Shown here: positions 7,267 through 15,073 of the stretch, one piece after another
Layout of the letters: the number at the start of each line of letters is the position of its first letter
Position numbering within the stretch: the first letter of the stretch is position 1
Assembly: GCA_035535195.1 (NCBI GenBank)
Contig: DATLQK010000011.1
Location: 1-22,752 of the forward strand
Length of the DNA: 22,752 nt
Source of the DNA: JACDAN01 sp035535195
GTDB lineage: Bacteria; Actinomycetota; Thermoleophilia; Gaiellales; Gaiellaceae
Direction: 5' to 3'
Position numbers and translations under genes: made by a program
Notes under the pieces: generated by a model
Database searches by the model: none
Seen by the model: only the letters and a program-made list of their open reading frames with translations
What the model was told of the DNA's origin: nothing

Positions 7267-8351
7267 CGCGTCAGCCGGTAGAGGCGGCCGTGCTCAGTGT
7301 CGGCGATCCAGCAGGCCGCACCGGTCACCGCCGTGCCGTTGACGGTGATACGCCCGGTCGGGCGGATCGTCTCGACGATTGTGTTCGTGGCGGAGTCGAT
7401 GCGGAGAACTCGCTCGACGAACGGGTTGCCGCGGAGGTCGTCCTGCGTCGTCGGCGCGGCGACCCAGATGCTCCCGCCCGCGGCTCGAACGTCGATTCCG
7501 CCGGCCCCGATCTCGATCGTCGCCTGAACGGCTCCCGTTGCCGGGTCGACGCGCAGGAGGTCGGTGCCGCGGCCCGTGACCCAGAGCGAGCCGGCGGCGA
7601 AGACCATCCGTTCCGGCGCGTCGCCGGGCAGCTTCGAGAGCGGTGTGATCGCGTTCGTCGCCGGGTCGATCCGCTCGAGCGTCCCGTCGCGGTGGTTGAC
7701 GATCCAGATCAGCCCGCCCTGTTCGACTAGAGCGGAGGCGCCGTCGCCCGTCGGGAGCTGTGCGACCACCCTCCGGCTCGACGGGTCGTAGCGGATCAGG
7801 CGCCGCGCGTCGTCGTCGTGGGCCCAGACCGATCCCGCGGCGGTCCAGATGTAGGAGAACCCGGTCCCGCTGAATGCCGGCGTCGCGCGTCCGGTTTGCA
7901 GGTCGACCCGGCTCACGACGGCGCCGCGCTCGGCGGCCCACACCGCGCCGAGGCCGGCGGCGACCGCATACGGATTCGCGCCTCGGACGCCCAGGATCGC
8001 GCGCGTCTCGCCCGTCGCGGGATCGACGCGGCGTAGCGTTCCGTTCGCGCGGCAGCCCACCCAGAGCGAGCCGTCCACGCCGAGCGCGTACTGCGGGTAG
8101 GGCGGCGACGATCCGCCGCAGAGGCGGAACGCCTGGGCGGTCGGCAGCGCTGAGGCGAGCGGCCTCGCCGGCGCGACCTTCACGGTGCCGACGGCTCGGC
8201 CCGGGCTCAACAGCTGCCAGCGGCCCGAGAACGGGAACACCGCGCGAAGCCGGTAGCGGTTCCGCCCGAGGGCCCGAACGCCGACCCTCTGCCTCGTCCA
8301 TTCCTGGCGACAACCGCGGGACGCCGCGCCGACCGGATGACCCCCGTCCAC
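7263..8351 (-). CDS. YncE/Vgb-like beta-propeller protein, main body (probably frameshifted from its signal peptide)
   Basis: The main frame encodes 362 residues with at least six propeller-blade repeats of the form LWV...GTLxRVDPATGxV. Examples are SLWVGCRANGTLRRVDPATG, LIWIVNHRDGTLERIDPATN and SLWVTGRGTDLLRVDPATG. This is the pattern of YncE, virginiamycin B lyase-like and NHL-type propellers, which are usually secreted or surface-bound scaffold or ligand-binding proteins. A beta-rich segment (RYRLRAVFPFSGRWQL) precedes the blades. The first start in this frame is a GTG at 8351 with no ribosome binding site and no signal peptide. A clear signal peptide begins at 8464 in the other frame, and one extra G in the G-run at 8341-8345 would join them into a protein of about 400 residues. 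No enzymatic residues are evident. Confidence 0.75.
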   Translation of the reverse strand: MDGGHPVGAASRGCRQEWTRQRVGVRALGRNRYRLRAVFPFSGRWQLLSPGRAVGTVKVAPARPLASALPTAQAFRLCGGSSPPYPQYALGVDGSLWVGCRANGTLRRVDPATGETRAILGVRGANPYAVAAGLGAVWAAERGAVVSRVDLQTGRATPAFSGTGFSYIWTAAGSVWAHDDDARRLIRYDPSSRRVVAQLPTGDGASALVEQGGLIWIVNHRDGTLERIDPATNAITPLSKLPGDAPERMVFAAGSLWVTGRGTDLLRVDPATGAVQATIEIGAGGIDVRAAGGSIWVAAPTTQDDLRGNPFVERVLRIDSATNTIVETIRPTGRITVNGTAVTGAACWIADTEHGRLYRLTR

Positions 8352-8464
8352 GGCTGGGCTGCTCGCGCGGCTGCGACCTTCGCCGGGGTCGTGGCCACCA
8401 GCGGAGCGGCCGAGGGAGCGCCGGCCAGCGAGAGCAGGAGCACGGCGCTCCCCAGGAGTCTCAT
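8342..8464 (-). pseudogene. Detached signal-peptide start of the beta-propeller gene
   Basis: The ATG at 8464 opens a typical export signal, MRLLGSAVLLLSLAGAPSAA, with a likely cleavage after the APSA segment. About 20 Ala-rich residues up to QPWTG follow. In this frame the continuation becomes low-complexity Arg/Gly text (ARNGRGRGSAFG), while the sensible protein continues in the -1 frame. The switch falls at a run of five G on the coding strand (8341-8345). A one-base deletion there, real or a sequencing error, explains both halves. An AAGAG ribosome binding site lies 5 nt before the ATG. Confidence 0.6.
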
Positions 8465-8504
8465 GTCGCTCTTACACCGGGTGACCGGCGGTGGTTCCGC
8501 GGCT

Positions 8505-8510
8505 TAGGCT
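8505..8510 (+). promoter_or_regulatory. -10 box for a leaderless methyltransferase transcript
   Basis: TAGGCT (a TANNNT-type -10) ends exactly 7 nt before the ATG at 8518, placing the transcription start on the A of the start codon. No good ribosome binding site is present, which fits leaderless translation. No -35 box is obvious. Confidence 0.45.
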
Positions 8511-8517
8511 GGTCGAC

Positions 8518-9384
8518 ATGCCTCCGGCAGAGTGGCCTCGTCGGTACGGACAGCTCTTCGACCAGGCTGCCGAGGAGTACGACAAGGTCCGTCCGACCTA
8601 CCCGCCTGCGCTGGTCGACCTCGCGATAGAGCGCGGTGGGCTCGGCTCCGCGTCGCGCGTGGTCGAGGTCGGCTGCGGCACCGGGAAGCTGACAGAGCTA
8701 CTCGCGGAACGCGGCCTGCAGGTCGACGCAGTCGATCCGGGGCCGAACATGATCGACGTTGCTCGGCGCCGCGTCGGGCAGGATGCGTCGGTCGAGTTCC
8801 ACGTCGGGCGCTTCGAGGACGTCGAGCTGCCGCTCGGTGCCTTCGACGCGGCTTTCTCCGCTACGGCGTTCCATTGGGTCGAGCCGAAGGTCGGCTGGCG
8901 CAAGGCCGCGTTGCTCCTCGAGCCCGGCGGCCTCCTCGCTCTGCTGACCCACATCGTCGTACGGGACGAGGAGTCGGCGGCGGCGCACGAGGCGCTGCTC
9001 GACGTTCTGCGGGAGCACGAGCCCCAGCTAGCCCGCTTCTGGCACGAGGTACGTCAGCTCGACACGGTCCTCGCGGGCGTGCCGGCCCGCTCCGGCAACG
9101 CCTCAGCGACCTGGGACTGGGTGATGAACGACGGCCAGCACGGACTGAAGGTCGAGGAGGCCGCTGACCTGTTCGAGGACGTTCAGGTTGCAACGGAGAC
9201 ACGGACGGTTCGCGAGACGGCGGACGAGCTGGTCGAGCACTTTCGCACCACGTCGCTCTGCCAACAGCTCGAGCCGGCTCGGCGCGAGGCGCTCCTCGCA
9301 GCCGACCGACGCGTTGTCGAGGAGTTCGGCGGGACGATCAGCTCCACCTTCGCCGCGGTGTTGATGACTGCGCGTCGTCAGTAG
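8518..9384 (+). CDS. Class I SAM-dependent methyltransferase
   Basis: This 288-residue protein has methyltransferase motif I, VVEVGCGTGKLTELLAERG (48-66), followed by the acidic residue motif VDAVDPGPNMIDVARRR and a motif IV/post-I region, FDAAFSATAFHWVEP. The N-terminal segment (FDQAAEEYDKVRPTYP) is typical of the UbiE/methyltransferase_11 family acting on small molecules. The C-terminal 120 residues are helical and may form the substrate lid. Substrate specificity cannot be read. I prefer the ATG at 8518 over a GTG at 8491 because the family usually begins just before this region and the ATG has a -10 box at leaderless spacing. It converges on cdsA with a 7-nt overlap and diverges from the beta-propeller gene. 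Confidence 0.92.
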   Translation: MPPAEWPRRYGQLFDQAAEEYDKVRPTYPPALVDLAIERGGLGSASRVVEVGCGTGKLTELLAERGLQVDAVDPGPNMIDVARRRVGQDASVEFHVGRFEDVELPLGAFDAAFSATAFHWVEPKVGWRKAALLLEPGGLLALLTHIVVRDEESAAAHEALLDVLREHEPQLARFWHEVRQLDTVLAGVPARSGNASATWDWVMNDGQHGLKVEEAADLFEDVQVATETRTVRETADELVEHFRTTSLCQQLEPARREALLAADRRVVEEFGGTISSTFAAVLMTARRQ

Positions 9385-10310
9385 ATGAACCGCGTGAGAT
9401 GGAAGAAGAGCGGCGCCGCGAAGAGCAGCGAGTCGATCCGGTCCAGCACGCCGCCGTGCCCCGGCAGCAGCGTGCCGAAGTCCTTGACGCCGCGGTCGCG
9501 CTTGATCGCCGACATCACGAGGCCGCCCGCGAACCCGGCGAGCGCGATCAGCAGCGCCAGTCCCGCCGCCGCGGGCGGGCTGAAGGGTGTCACCCACCAG
9601 AGCGCTGCCCCGAGCAGCGTCGCGCAGGCGACCCCGCCGAGGAATCCCTCCCAGGTCTTGTTCGGGCTGACCCCGGGGGCGATCGGCCGGTGCCCGAAGA
9701 GCTTGCCCCAGCTGTACTGCAGCACGTCGCTCGCCTGGACGACGATGACGAGGAAGAGGAGCAGCTTCCCGGTCCCGCTGTCGTAGCCCTCGACGTCGAG
9801 GAGCAGAAGCGCGGGCGCGTAGCTGACGCAGTAGACGCAGGCCATCAGCCCCCACTGGATCGTCGCGACACGCTCGAGGAACCGGTCGGTGTCGCCGGCG
9901 AGAACGAGCCGCGCCGCCAGGAGCAGGAACACGTAGACCGGGATCAGGATGCTGAAGAGCCCGTACCACTCGATCCCGACCAGGAGGTACTGGACGGGAA
10001 TGACGACGAAGAAGCTCCACGTGAGGGCGCGATGGTCGGCGCGCGCCGTCGGGCTCAACGTGACGAACTCGCGCAGGGCGAGGAACGACAGGAGCGCGAA
10101 GAGGACGATCGAGCCGATCCCGCCGGTGAGGCTGGCGACCGCGAAGACCGCGACCATCGCCCACCACGCTGTGATCCGGGCGTTGAGGTTGGCGACCGTC
10201 TCGCGGGAGGCATCCGTCCTCGCCCGGCGCTTCAGCACCTGCCCCACGACCGTCGAGACCAGGAGCACCGCGACGACGCCGCCGATCAGCCAGAGGAGCT
10301 CGCGGTCCAC
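9378..10310 (-). CDS. cdsA: Phosphatidate cytidylyltransferase
   Basis: CdsA makes CDP-diacylglycerol from phosphatidic acid and CTP in the membrane. The 310-residue protein has about eight hydrophobic helices. The complete family signature lies at 267-293: SAIKRDRGVKD, then FGTLLPGHGG and VLDRID, with the metal-binding aspartates in place. Another conserved segment is GVSPNKTWEGFLGG. The start is a GTG at 10310 that shares one base with the stop of the acyltransferase gene (TAGTG), so translation is coupled. It is the third gene of a phospholipid operon whose members supply its substrate and use its product. The 3' end overlaps the convergent methyltransferase by 7 nt. Confidence 0.95.
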   Translation of the reverse strand: MDRELLWLIGGVVAVLLVSTVVGQVLKRRARTDASRETVANLNARITAWWAMVAVFAVASLTGGIGSIVLFALLSFLALREFVTLSPTARADHRALTWSFFVVIPVQYLLVGIEWYGLFSILIPVYVFLLLAARLVLAGDTDRFLERVATIQWGLMACVYCVSYAPALLLLDVEGYDSGTGKLLLFLVIVVQASDVLQYSWGKLFGHRPIAPGVSPNKTWEGFLGGVACATLLGAALWWVTPFSPPAAAGLALLIALAGFAGGLVMSAIKRDRGVKDFGTLLPGHGGVLDRIDSLLFAAPLFFHLTRFIY

Positions 10311-10909
10311 TACTCGGTCTCCCTCAGCGTTTCGAGCGCACCGCGCGCGCGGGCCAGGAACTCGTCCTTGGGCTCACCGTCGTACAGCCGGAGTGTCGGG
10401 CCGAAGACGACGCGGGAGACCATCGGCACCGGCAGGAACTCGCCCTTCGGAAGGATCCGGTTCAGGTTCTCGATCGCGACCGGCACGAGCTCGGCAGCCG
10501 GAGCCGCCCGGCAGAGGTGGAAGAGGCCGGTCTTGAACGGCGCGACTTCCTCTCCCGTGCCTCGGGTCCCCTCCGGGAAGAGGATCAGCGAGTCTCCGGT
10601 CGACAGGCACTCGGCCATCCGGTCGACGCTCTCGCGGGCGTCGGGGCCCCCGCGGTCGATCAGCAGGGCGCGAAAGACCTCGCCGGCGAAGTAGCGGCGC
10701 AGTCGGCTCGAGTCCCAGTAGTCCCGCGCGGCCACCGGGCGCGTCCGGGCGCGGAGTTCGGGCGGGAGGTACGACCACAGCAGCACGAAGTCGAGGTGGC
10801 TCGTGTGGTTGGCGAAGTAGACGCGAGGCGCGGCCGTCGGGCGCTCGGCCCACTGGACCGAGCCTCCGGCGATCAGACGGGCGAGCCCGGCCACGGCCGA
10901 GCCGATCAT
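10310..10909 (-). CDS. Lysophospholipid / 1-acyl-glycerol-3-phosphate acyltransferase (PlsC-like)
   Basis: This 199-residue acyltransferase has the catalytic HX4D motif in NHTSHLD (H35, D40). Its phosphate-binding motif is FPEGTRG at 111-117, and a PVAIENL segment follows toward the C-terminus. The family transfers an acyl chain to lysophosphatidic acid to make phosphatidic acid, which is the substrate of the CdsA encoded next. The frame is open further upstream, but the start is ATG 10909, which overlaps the CDP-alcohol transferase stop by ATGA. It is slightly shorter than typical PlsC proteins (about 240). There is one possible N-terminal membrane-associated helix (IGSAVAGLARLIAGG). Another lysolipid or an amine acceptor is possible, but the operon favours phosphatidate synthesis. 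Confidence 0.92.
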   Translation of the reverse strand: MIGSAVAGLARLIAGGSVQWAERPTAAPRVYFANHTSHLDFVLLWSYLPPELRARTRPVAARDYWDSSRLRRYFAGEVFRALLIDRGGPDARESVDRMAECLSTGDSLILFPEGTRGTGEEVAPFKTGLFHLCRAAPAAELVPVAIENLNRILPKGEFLPVPMVSRVVFGPTLRLYDGEPKDEFLARARGALETLRETE

Positions 10910-11547
10910 CGGGTCGCCAGCTCCCGTGCGACGAGCCGCAGGCGGCGACCGGCCGTGAAGAGCGACCCGGCCAGGATCAGGACGAGCGCCGCTGCGAGGA
11001 AGCCGCCGCGGAAGTCGCCGCCGGCGAGCTCTCCGAGGGAGAGGAGGCATGCAGCTGTGAGGACGGCCATCCGGTGCGGCTTCGCCATCGGACCGACGAA
11101 GTGCTGGTGCGTGCCGAGCGCACCTCCGAGCACGCGGACGTACGCGGTGAGGACGGCGGCGGTCGCGGCCGCCCAGCCGAGCGGCTCACCCCAGGACCAG
11201 GCGACCGCGTAGCCGGCGCAGGCGATGATCACGACGTCCGCGACGCGATCCGGGACCTCGTTGTAGAGGTCGCCCAGCGGCGAGGCGAGACCGCCCTCGA
11301 CCGCGAGGAGCCCGTCGAGCATGTTGCAGAGGAGCCGGAGCTGGATCGAGACCGCAGCCGCGACGAGCAGGACTGCCTGGAGCGGGCCCCCGGCGTGAGG
11401 CAGCGCCACAAACACGGCTCCGGCGACGACTGCGAACACCACCCCGAGCCCCGAGACGTGGTTGGGGCGGACGCCCGAGCGCGACAGCCAACCGGCGACG
11501 GCACGGGCAGATCCCCGTGTGCGGGTCTTGAGCGGGCGGCGCTCCAC
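10906..11547 (-). CDS. CDP-alcohol phosphatidyltransferase family protein (variant motif)
   Basis: This 213-residue membrane protein has about five to six helices and the CDP-OH-P motif region at 75-100. The usual pattern is D-x2-D-G-x2-A-R-x8-G-x3-D-x3-D. Here it reads N75, D78-G79, A82-V83, G92, N96 and D100, so the first and third aspartates are asparagines and the arginine is valine. The second aspartate and the last, catalytic one remain. Family members swap CMP for an alcohol (glycerol-3-phosphate, inositol phosphate, serine) on CDP-diacylglycerol. The variant residues may mean a different acceptor or metal use. The start is GTG 11547 with AGGA 4 nt upstream. It is first in the operon with the acyltransferase and cdsA genes. 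I recall similar N...DG...E variants in a separate subfamily, but could not check this. Confidence 0.85.
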   Translation of the reverse strand: MERRPLKTRTRGSARAVAGWLSRSGVRPNHVSGLGVVFAVVAGAVFVALPHAGGPLQAVLLVAAAVSIQLRLLCNMLDGLLAVEGGLASPLGDLYNEVPDRVADVVIIACAGYAVAWSWGEPLGWAAATAAVLTAYVRVLGGALGTHQHFVGPMAKPHRMAVLTAACLLSLGELAGGDFRGGFLAAALVLILAGSLFTAGRRLRLVARELATR

Positions 11548-11591
11548 GAGTCCTGTATCGGCCGGGCCGGGCGGCTGGTTTACTGAACCGC

Positions 11592-12443
11592 GTGGCCGAC
11601 TTCCGCTACGTCGTCGCGGACGTCTTCACCGACACGCCGCTCGCCGGCAACCAGGTGGCCGTCTTCACCGACGCGGCAAAGATCCCGGATCACCTGCTCC
11701 AGCCGCTGGCGAAGGAGATCAACTTCTACGAGACGGTCTTCGTCTACCGAGCGGAGGCGGATGGCCACGCGCGGCTGCGCATCTTCACGCCGCGGACCGA
11801 GCTGCCGTTCGCCGGGCACCCGACGCTCGGCACGGCCTTCATCCTGGCCGCGCCGCTGCAGCTCGGTGAGATCCGGCTCGAGACGGGCGCCGGGACCGTC
11901 CCCGTGCGCCTCGACCGCGACGAGTCCGGCCGCATCGTCTTCGGCCGCATGGACCAGCCGATCCCGACGATCGAGCCCTATCCGGACGAGGTTGCGCTCC
12001 TCGAGGCGCTCGGGGTTGAACGCTCGCACCTTCCCGTCGAGCTCTACGACAACGGGATGCGCCACGTCTACGTCACGCTCGGCTCCCCGGAGGAGGTCGC
12101 GGCGCTCCAGCCGGATCTCGGGCGGCTCTCTCAGCTCCCGCCGGTGCTCGGCGTGAACACGATCGCCGGCTCCGGCTCGAAGTGGAAGACGCGGATGTTC
12201 GCCCCCGCGGGCGGCGTCGCGGAGGATCCGGGCACGGGCTCCGCGGCCGGGCCGCTCGCGCTCCACGCCGCCCGGCACGGACGTGTCGCGTTCGGCGACG
12301 AGCTCGAGATCTCCCAGGGCGCCGAGATCGGCCGGCCCTGCACGCTCTTCGCCCGTGTCGAGGGCTCCGCAGAGCAGGTCGAGCGCGTCGAGGTCGGGGG
12401 CTCTGCGGTGACCGTCGCCCGCGGCGAGTTCAGGCTCCCGTAA
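11592..12443 (+). CDS. PhzF-family isomerase
   Basis: This 283-residue protein matches the PhzF/YddE epimerase-like family throughout. It opens with ADFRYVVADVFTDTPLAGNQ, and the catalytic glutamate E47 sits in NFYETVFV. The conserved segments LPFAGHPTLGTA (71-82) and EDPGTGSAAGPLA follow near the second active-site loop. The family has two mirror-like hot-dog/DapF-type halves and catalyses proton shifts (PhzF in phenazine synthesis). Most homologues, including this one, have unknown substrates, and no phenazine genes are nearby. The start is GTG 11592 without a ribosome binding site. A TTTACT box ends 7 nt upstream, so the mRNA may be leaderless. It diverges from the phospholipid operon across 44 nt. 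Confidence 0.95.
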   Translation: MADFRYVVADVFTDTPLAGNQVAVFTDAAKIPDHLLQPLAKEINFYETVFVYRAEADGHARLRIFTPRTELPFAGHPTLGTAFILAAPLQLGEIRLETGAGTVPVRLDRDESGRIVFGRMDQPIPTIEPYPDEVALLEALGVERSHLPVELYDNGMRHVYVTLGSPEEVAALQPDLGRLSQLPPVLGVNTIAGSGSKWKTRMFAPAGGVAEDPGTGSAAGPLALHAARHGRVAFGDELEISQGAEIGRPCTLFARVEGSAEQVERVEVGGSAVTVARGEFRLP

Positions 12444-12477
12444 GCGTCCTGGAAAAACCTCGCGGGCGCGGGCGCAG

Positions 12478-15042
12478 CTAGCGGGCTAGCTCCACCCGCC
12501 GGATCTCCCAGGGACGGAGATCCACTTCAGCCTCCCCGAATCTCGCCGACACCCGCTCGGGGTGCTCGCACGCGACCGTGGCCTCGAGCCGGCGGCCGCG
12601 GCGCCGCAGCGCCGAGAGCACGACCCCGTCGCCGCTGAGCTCCGGCCCCGCCGCGCTTCGCGGGCCGTCGAGCGCTCGACCGGGAGCGACCAGGAAGGGA
12701 TGGCGGTAGCGCTCGAGCTGCGCGTGGACGGCCGCCTGGTGCCAGTCGCCCGCGTGCGGGTAGAGGGCGAACTCGATGCTCCACGGGCCGCGGCACTGGC
12801 CGTCCGGGATCGCGATCTCGGGCCCTGCCGGGCTCTCACGGTAGGCATGCGCGCTGCGGCTGATCAGCCCGGTCGCGCGCAAGAGGGTGAGCGCGAGCTC
12901 GCGGCCCTCGACGAGCTCGTACTCCATGGCGTGCCGGAAGAGCGCGGCGACGCCGCCGGCGGCGACGAACCCGTAGGCGGGGAAGGTCGGCAGCGCCACC
13001 TCGCCGAAGCCCGCCTCCGCCTCGAGCCCCCGCTCGACGACCGCGAACTGCCCCTCCGCCGCCGAGCTCGCCGCCTTGCGCGGGAGCGGGACGTGGAATC
13101 GGAGCCGGTGGTCGTCGCAGGGATTGTCGAAGGCGACCTTGATCCGGCAGAACGGCTCGCCGGCCCGCAGCTCGACGAGCGTCTCGACCTCGACCGGCAC
13201 CTCCTCTCGCGACCAGCGGTAGGCGCGGACGACGCTGAGGGCTCCACGTACCGGCCCTGGCGCGGCGACCGACACGCGCACGGCGTCCGGCGTGTCGACG
13301 GCATGGTCGTCCGGCGGCGGCGCGTAGTTGTAGCTGTCTCCCTCGTCGCCGCCGTCCACCAGGCGGCCGACTCGCTCGATCCCGTTCACGGTCAGCGTGC
13401 CGTCGTCGCCGACGACGACGGAGACGAGGCCGTTGTCGAGCCGCCGCTCCTCGACGTGCACGGGGTCGTCGAGCGACCCCAGGCCCTCCACCGGCAGGAA
13501 CGCCTGCCACCCGAGGGCGGGCGCCGGCACCTCCGCGACCACGGTCGCCCGTGGCCGTGCCGCGATCCGGATCTCCCACTCGTCGTCGGCGCCGCTCGTT
13601 GCCAGGGCGAGCTCCTGCTTCAGCTCGTCGAGGTGCAGCCAGATCGGGTTGTCCTCGTCGTCGACGAGGAACGTGATCTGCCGGTCGGCGATCGTCATCC
13701 CGTTCAGGCGCCGCGCGAAGAGCTCGCGGCCGTGGAGCCGGCGGCGCAACCACTCGGGCGCCTCGGAGCCGCGAACTGGCTCTCGGTGCAGCAGCGGCTC
13801 GTTCCGGTCGACCAGCTGGGTCGCGACCCGCGTCCCGTCGGCGCTCTCGAGTGCGAGCTCGTCCCACTCGTCCGGCACGGCCAGGCTCAGCTCGACGAGC
13901 CCTGTGCGCGCGACCGGCGACGGGTTGAAGGCGGCGACGGTGCCGAGCGGCGCTTTCCCCGCCTCACGCCGAACCGCGTCCTCGGCGAGCCCCATCGCGA
14001 TCTGCTCGGCCTCGGCGCAGCGGACGAGCACCTGCGTCGAGACCTCGTCCACGGAGCAGCCGCAGATCGAGTCGTGCGCCGAGTTCTCGATCACCCGGCG
14101 CCAGGCGAGGTCGAGCAACCGCTCGGGCCACGCCGCGCCGTAGAGCGCCTGGAACGGCTCCGCGTACCTCGTCAGCGCGCGCTCGGCCCCGGCCATCGCC
14201 GCCTTCAGGTCGAGCCGCGCCGACAGCGTGCCCATCAGGATGTTCGCGCGGGCGCTCGAGCGCAGCTCGCCGCGCCACCGCGCGGCGTGCAGCCGGCCGT
14301 CGAGGCTCTCGAGATAGGCCGGCAACGTCGAGACCTGCACGGCGGCGCCGCTCTCCTCGAGCAGATCGGCGAGCTGGGGGAGCGGCTCCATGTGGTCGGT
14401 GCCGAACATCGCAAGGATCGGCTCGTCGCCGAAAAAGTCGCGGTGCGATGCGCGAACCGCCTCCAGTCCGCGGCCGACCCGCCCCGGCACGTCCAGCAGG
14501 TACGCCCCGTTCCCGTACCCGTGCGGGAGGTACTCGGTGCGGACGGACGAGCCGTCCGGCGCCTCCCACTCGAAGACGTGCGAGTCGATCTCCGCGGGCA
14601 CGCCGCGCCACACGACCGCCTGTCGGATCCCGCCGAGCCGCAGGATCTGCGGCATCTGCGCCACGTGGCCGAACATGTCGGGCAGGTACCCGACCGCCAT
14701 CGCGCCGCCGAGCTCCTCGCCGCGCCGCTGGCCGTACTCGAGGTTCCGGAGGATCGTTTCGCCGGAGACCAGGAACTCGTCCATCAGCACCTGCCACGGG
14801 CCGATCGCGAGACGCCCTTCCTCGACCAGGCGGCGGATCCGCGGCTCGGCCTCCGGACGGACCTCCAGGTAGTCGTCGACCGTAGCTAGTTGGCCATCGA
14901 GCGTAAAGCGGTAGCGGGGGTCGGCCTCCATCGCGTCCAGGAGCCGGTCGATCAGCCCGACGAGGCGCAGCCGGAAGCGCTGGAACGGGAAGTACCACTC
15001 GCGGTCCCAGTGGGTGTGGGGGACGAGGTGGACGATCGGCAA
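12478..15042 (-). CDS. GH38 alpha-mannosidase
   Basis: This 854-residue glycoside hydrolase family 38 enzyme removes alpha-linked mannose. Using the TTG start, the N-terminal zinc site is HTHWDREW (H11, D13). The nucleophile and zinc ligand D122 sits in GYLPDMFGH. A conserved acidic TDHMEP lies at about 215-220, and the histidine ligand H323 is in AHDSICGCSVDEV. The C-terminal half is the beta-sandwich region of the family. There is no signal peptide, so it is cytoplasmic. No ATG or GTG exists near the conserved start; the next in-frame ATG upstream (15240) would run 167 nt into the divergent peptidase gene. TTG 15042 is therefore chosen, supported by a TAGAGT box ending 7 nt before it. The sugar importer on the far side of the peptidase gene may supply substrate. 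Confidence 0.92.
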   Translation of the reverse strand: MPIVHLVPHTHWDREWYFPFQRFRLRLVGLIDRLLDAMEADPRYRFTLDGQLATVDDYLEVRPEAEPRIRRLVEEGRLAIGPWQVLMDEFLVSGETILRNLEYGQRRGEELGGAMAVGYLPDMFGHVAQMPQILRLGGIRQAVVWRGVPAEIDSHVFEWEAPDGSSVRTEYLPHGYGNGAYLLDVPGRVGRGLEAVRASHRDFFGDEPILAMFGTDHMEPLPQLADLLEESGAAVQVSTLPAYLESLDGRLHAARWRGELRSSARANILMGTLSARLDLKAAMAGAERALTRYAEPFQALYGAAWPERLLDLAWRRVIENSAHDSICGCSVDEVSTQVLVRCAEAEQIAMGLAEDAVRREAGKAPLGTVAAFNPSPVARTGLVELSLAVPDEWDELALESADGTRVATQLVDRNEPLLHREPVRGSEAPEWLRRRLHGRELFARRLNGMTIADRQITFLVDDEDNPIWLHLDELKQELALATSGADDEWEIRIAARPRATVVAEVPAPALGWQAFLPVEGLGSLDDPVHVEERRLDNGLVSVVVGDDGTLTVNGIERVGRLVDGGDEGDSYNYAPPPDDHAVDTPDAVRVSVAAPGPVRGALSVVRAYRWSREEVPVEVETLVELRAGEPFCRIKVAFDNPCDDHRLRFHVPLPRKAASSAAEGQFAVVERGLEAEAGFGEVALPTFPAYGFVAAGGVAALFRHAMEYELVEGRELALTLLRATGLISRSAHAYRESPAGPEIAIPDGQCRGPWSIEFALYPHAGDWHQAAVHAQLERYRHPFLVAPGRALDGPRSAAGPELSGDGVVLSALRRRGRRLEATVACEHPERVSARFGEAEVDLRPWEIRRVELAR

Positions 15043-15049
15043 GCGGGTG

Positions 15050-15066
15050 ACTCTAGTGCGTAGGTT
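15050..15066. promoter_or_regulatory. Back-to-back leaderless-type promoters for alpha-mannosidase and peptidase
   Basis: On the minus strand TAGAGT (15050-15055) ends 7 nt before the TTG start at 15042. On the plus strand TAGGTT (15061-15066) ends 7 nt before the ATG at 15074. Both are TANNNT -10 boxes at the spacing of leaderless transcripts, and the whole divergent gap is only 31 nt. The two polymerase footprints would overlap, so transcription of the two genes is probably mutually exclusive. Confidence 0.5.
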
Positions 15067-15073
15067 GCGGGGG

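Noticed and set aside
9103..10167. 354-codon minus-strand frame overlapping cdsA and the methyltransferase
   Set aside because: It is Arg/Pro/Ala-rich with no motif, out of frame with the well-supported cdsA, and crosses the convergent junction.
12444..12477. Possible terminator between the convergent PhzF and alpha-mannosidase genes
   Set aside because: On the minus strand there is a GC-rich stretch followed by TTTTT, but no convincing inverted repeat could be drawn.
12562..14889. 775-codon plus-strand open frame antisense to the alpha-mannosidase
   Set aside because: It is composed of Arg/Val/Leu/Asp-rich filler with no recognisable motif, while the opposite strand carries a complete GH38 enzyme with all its catalytic residues.
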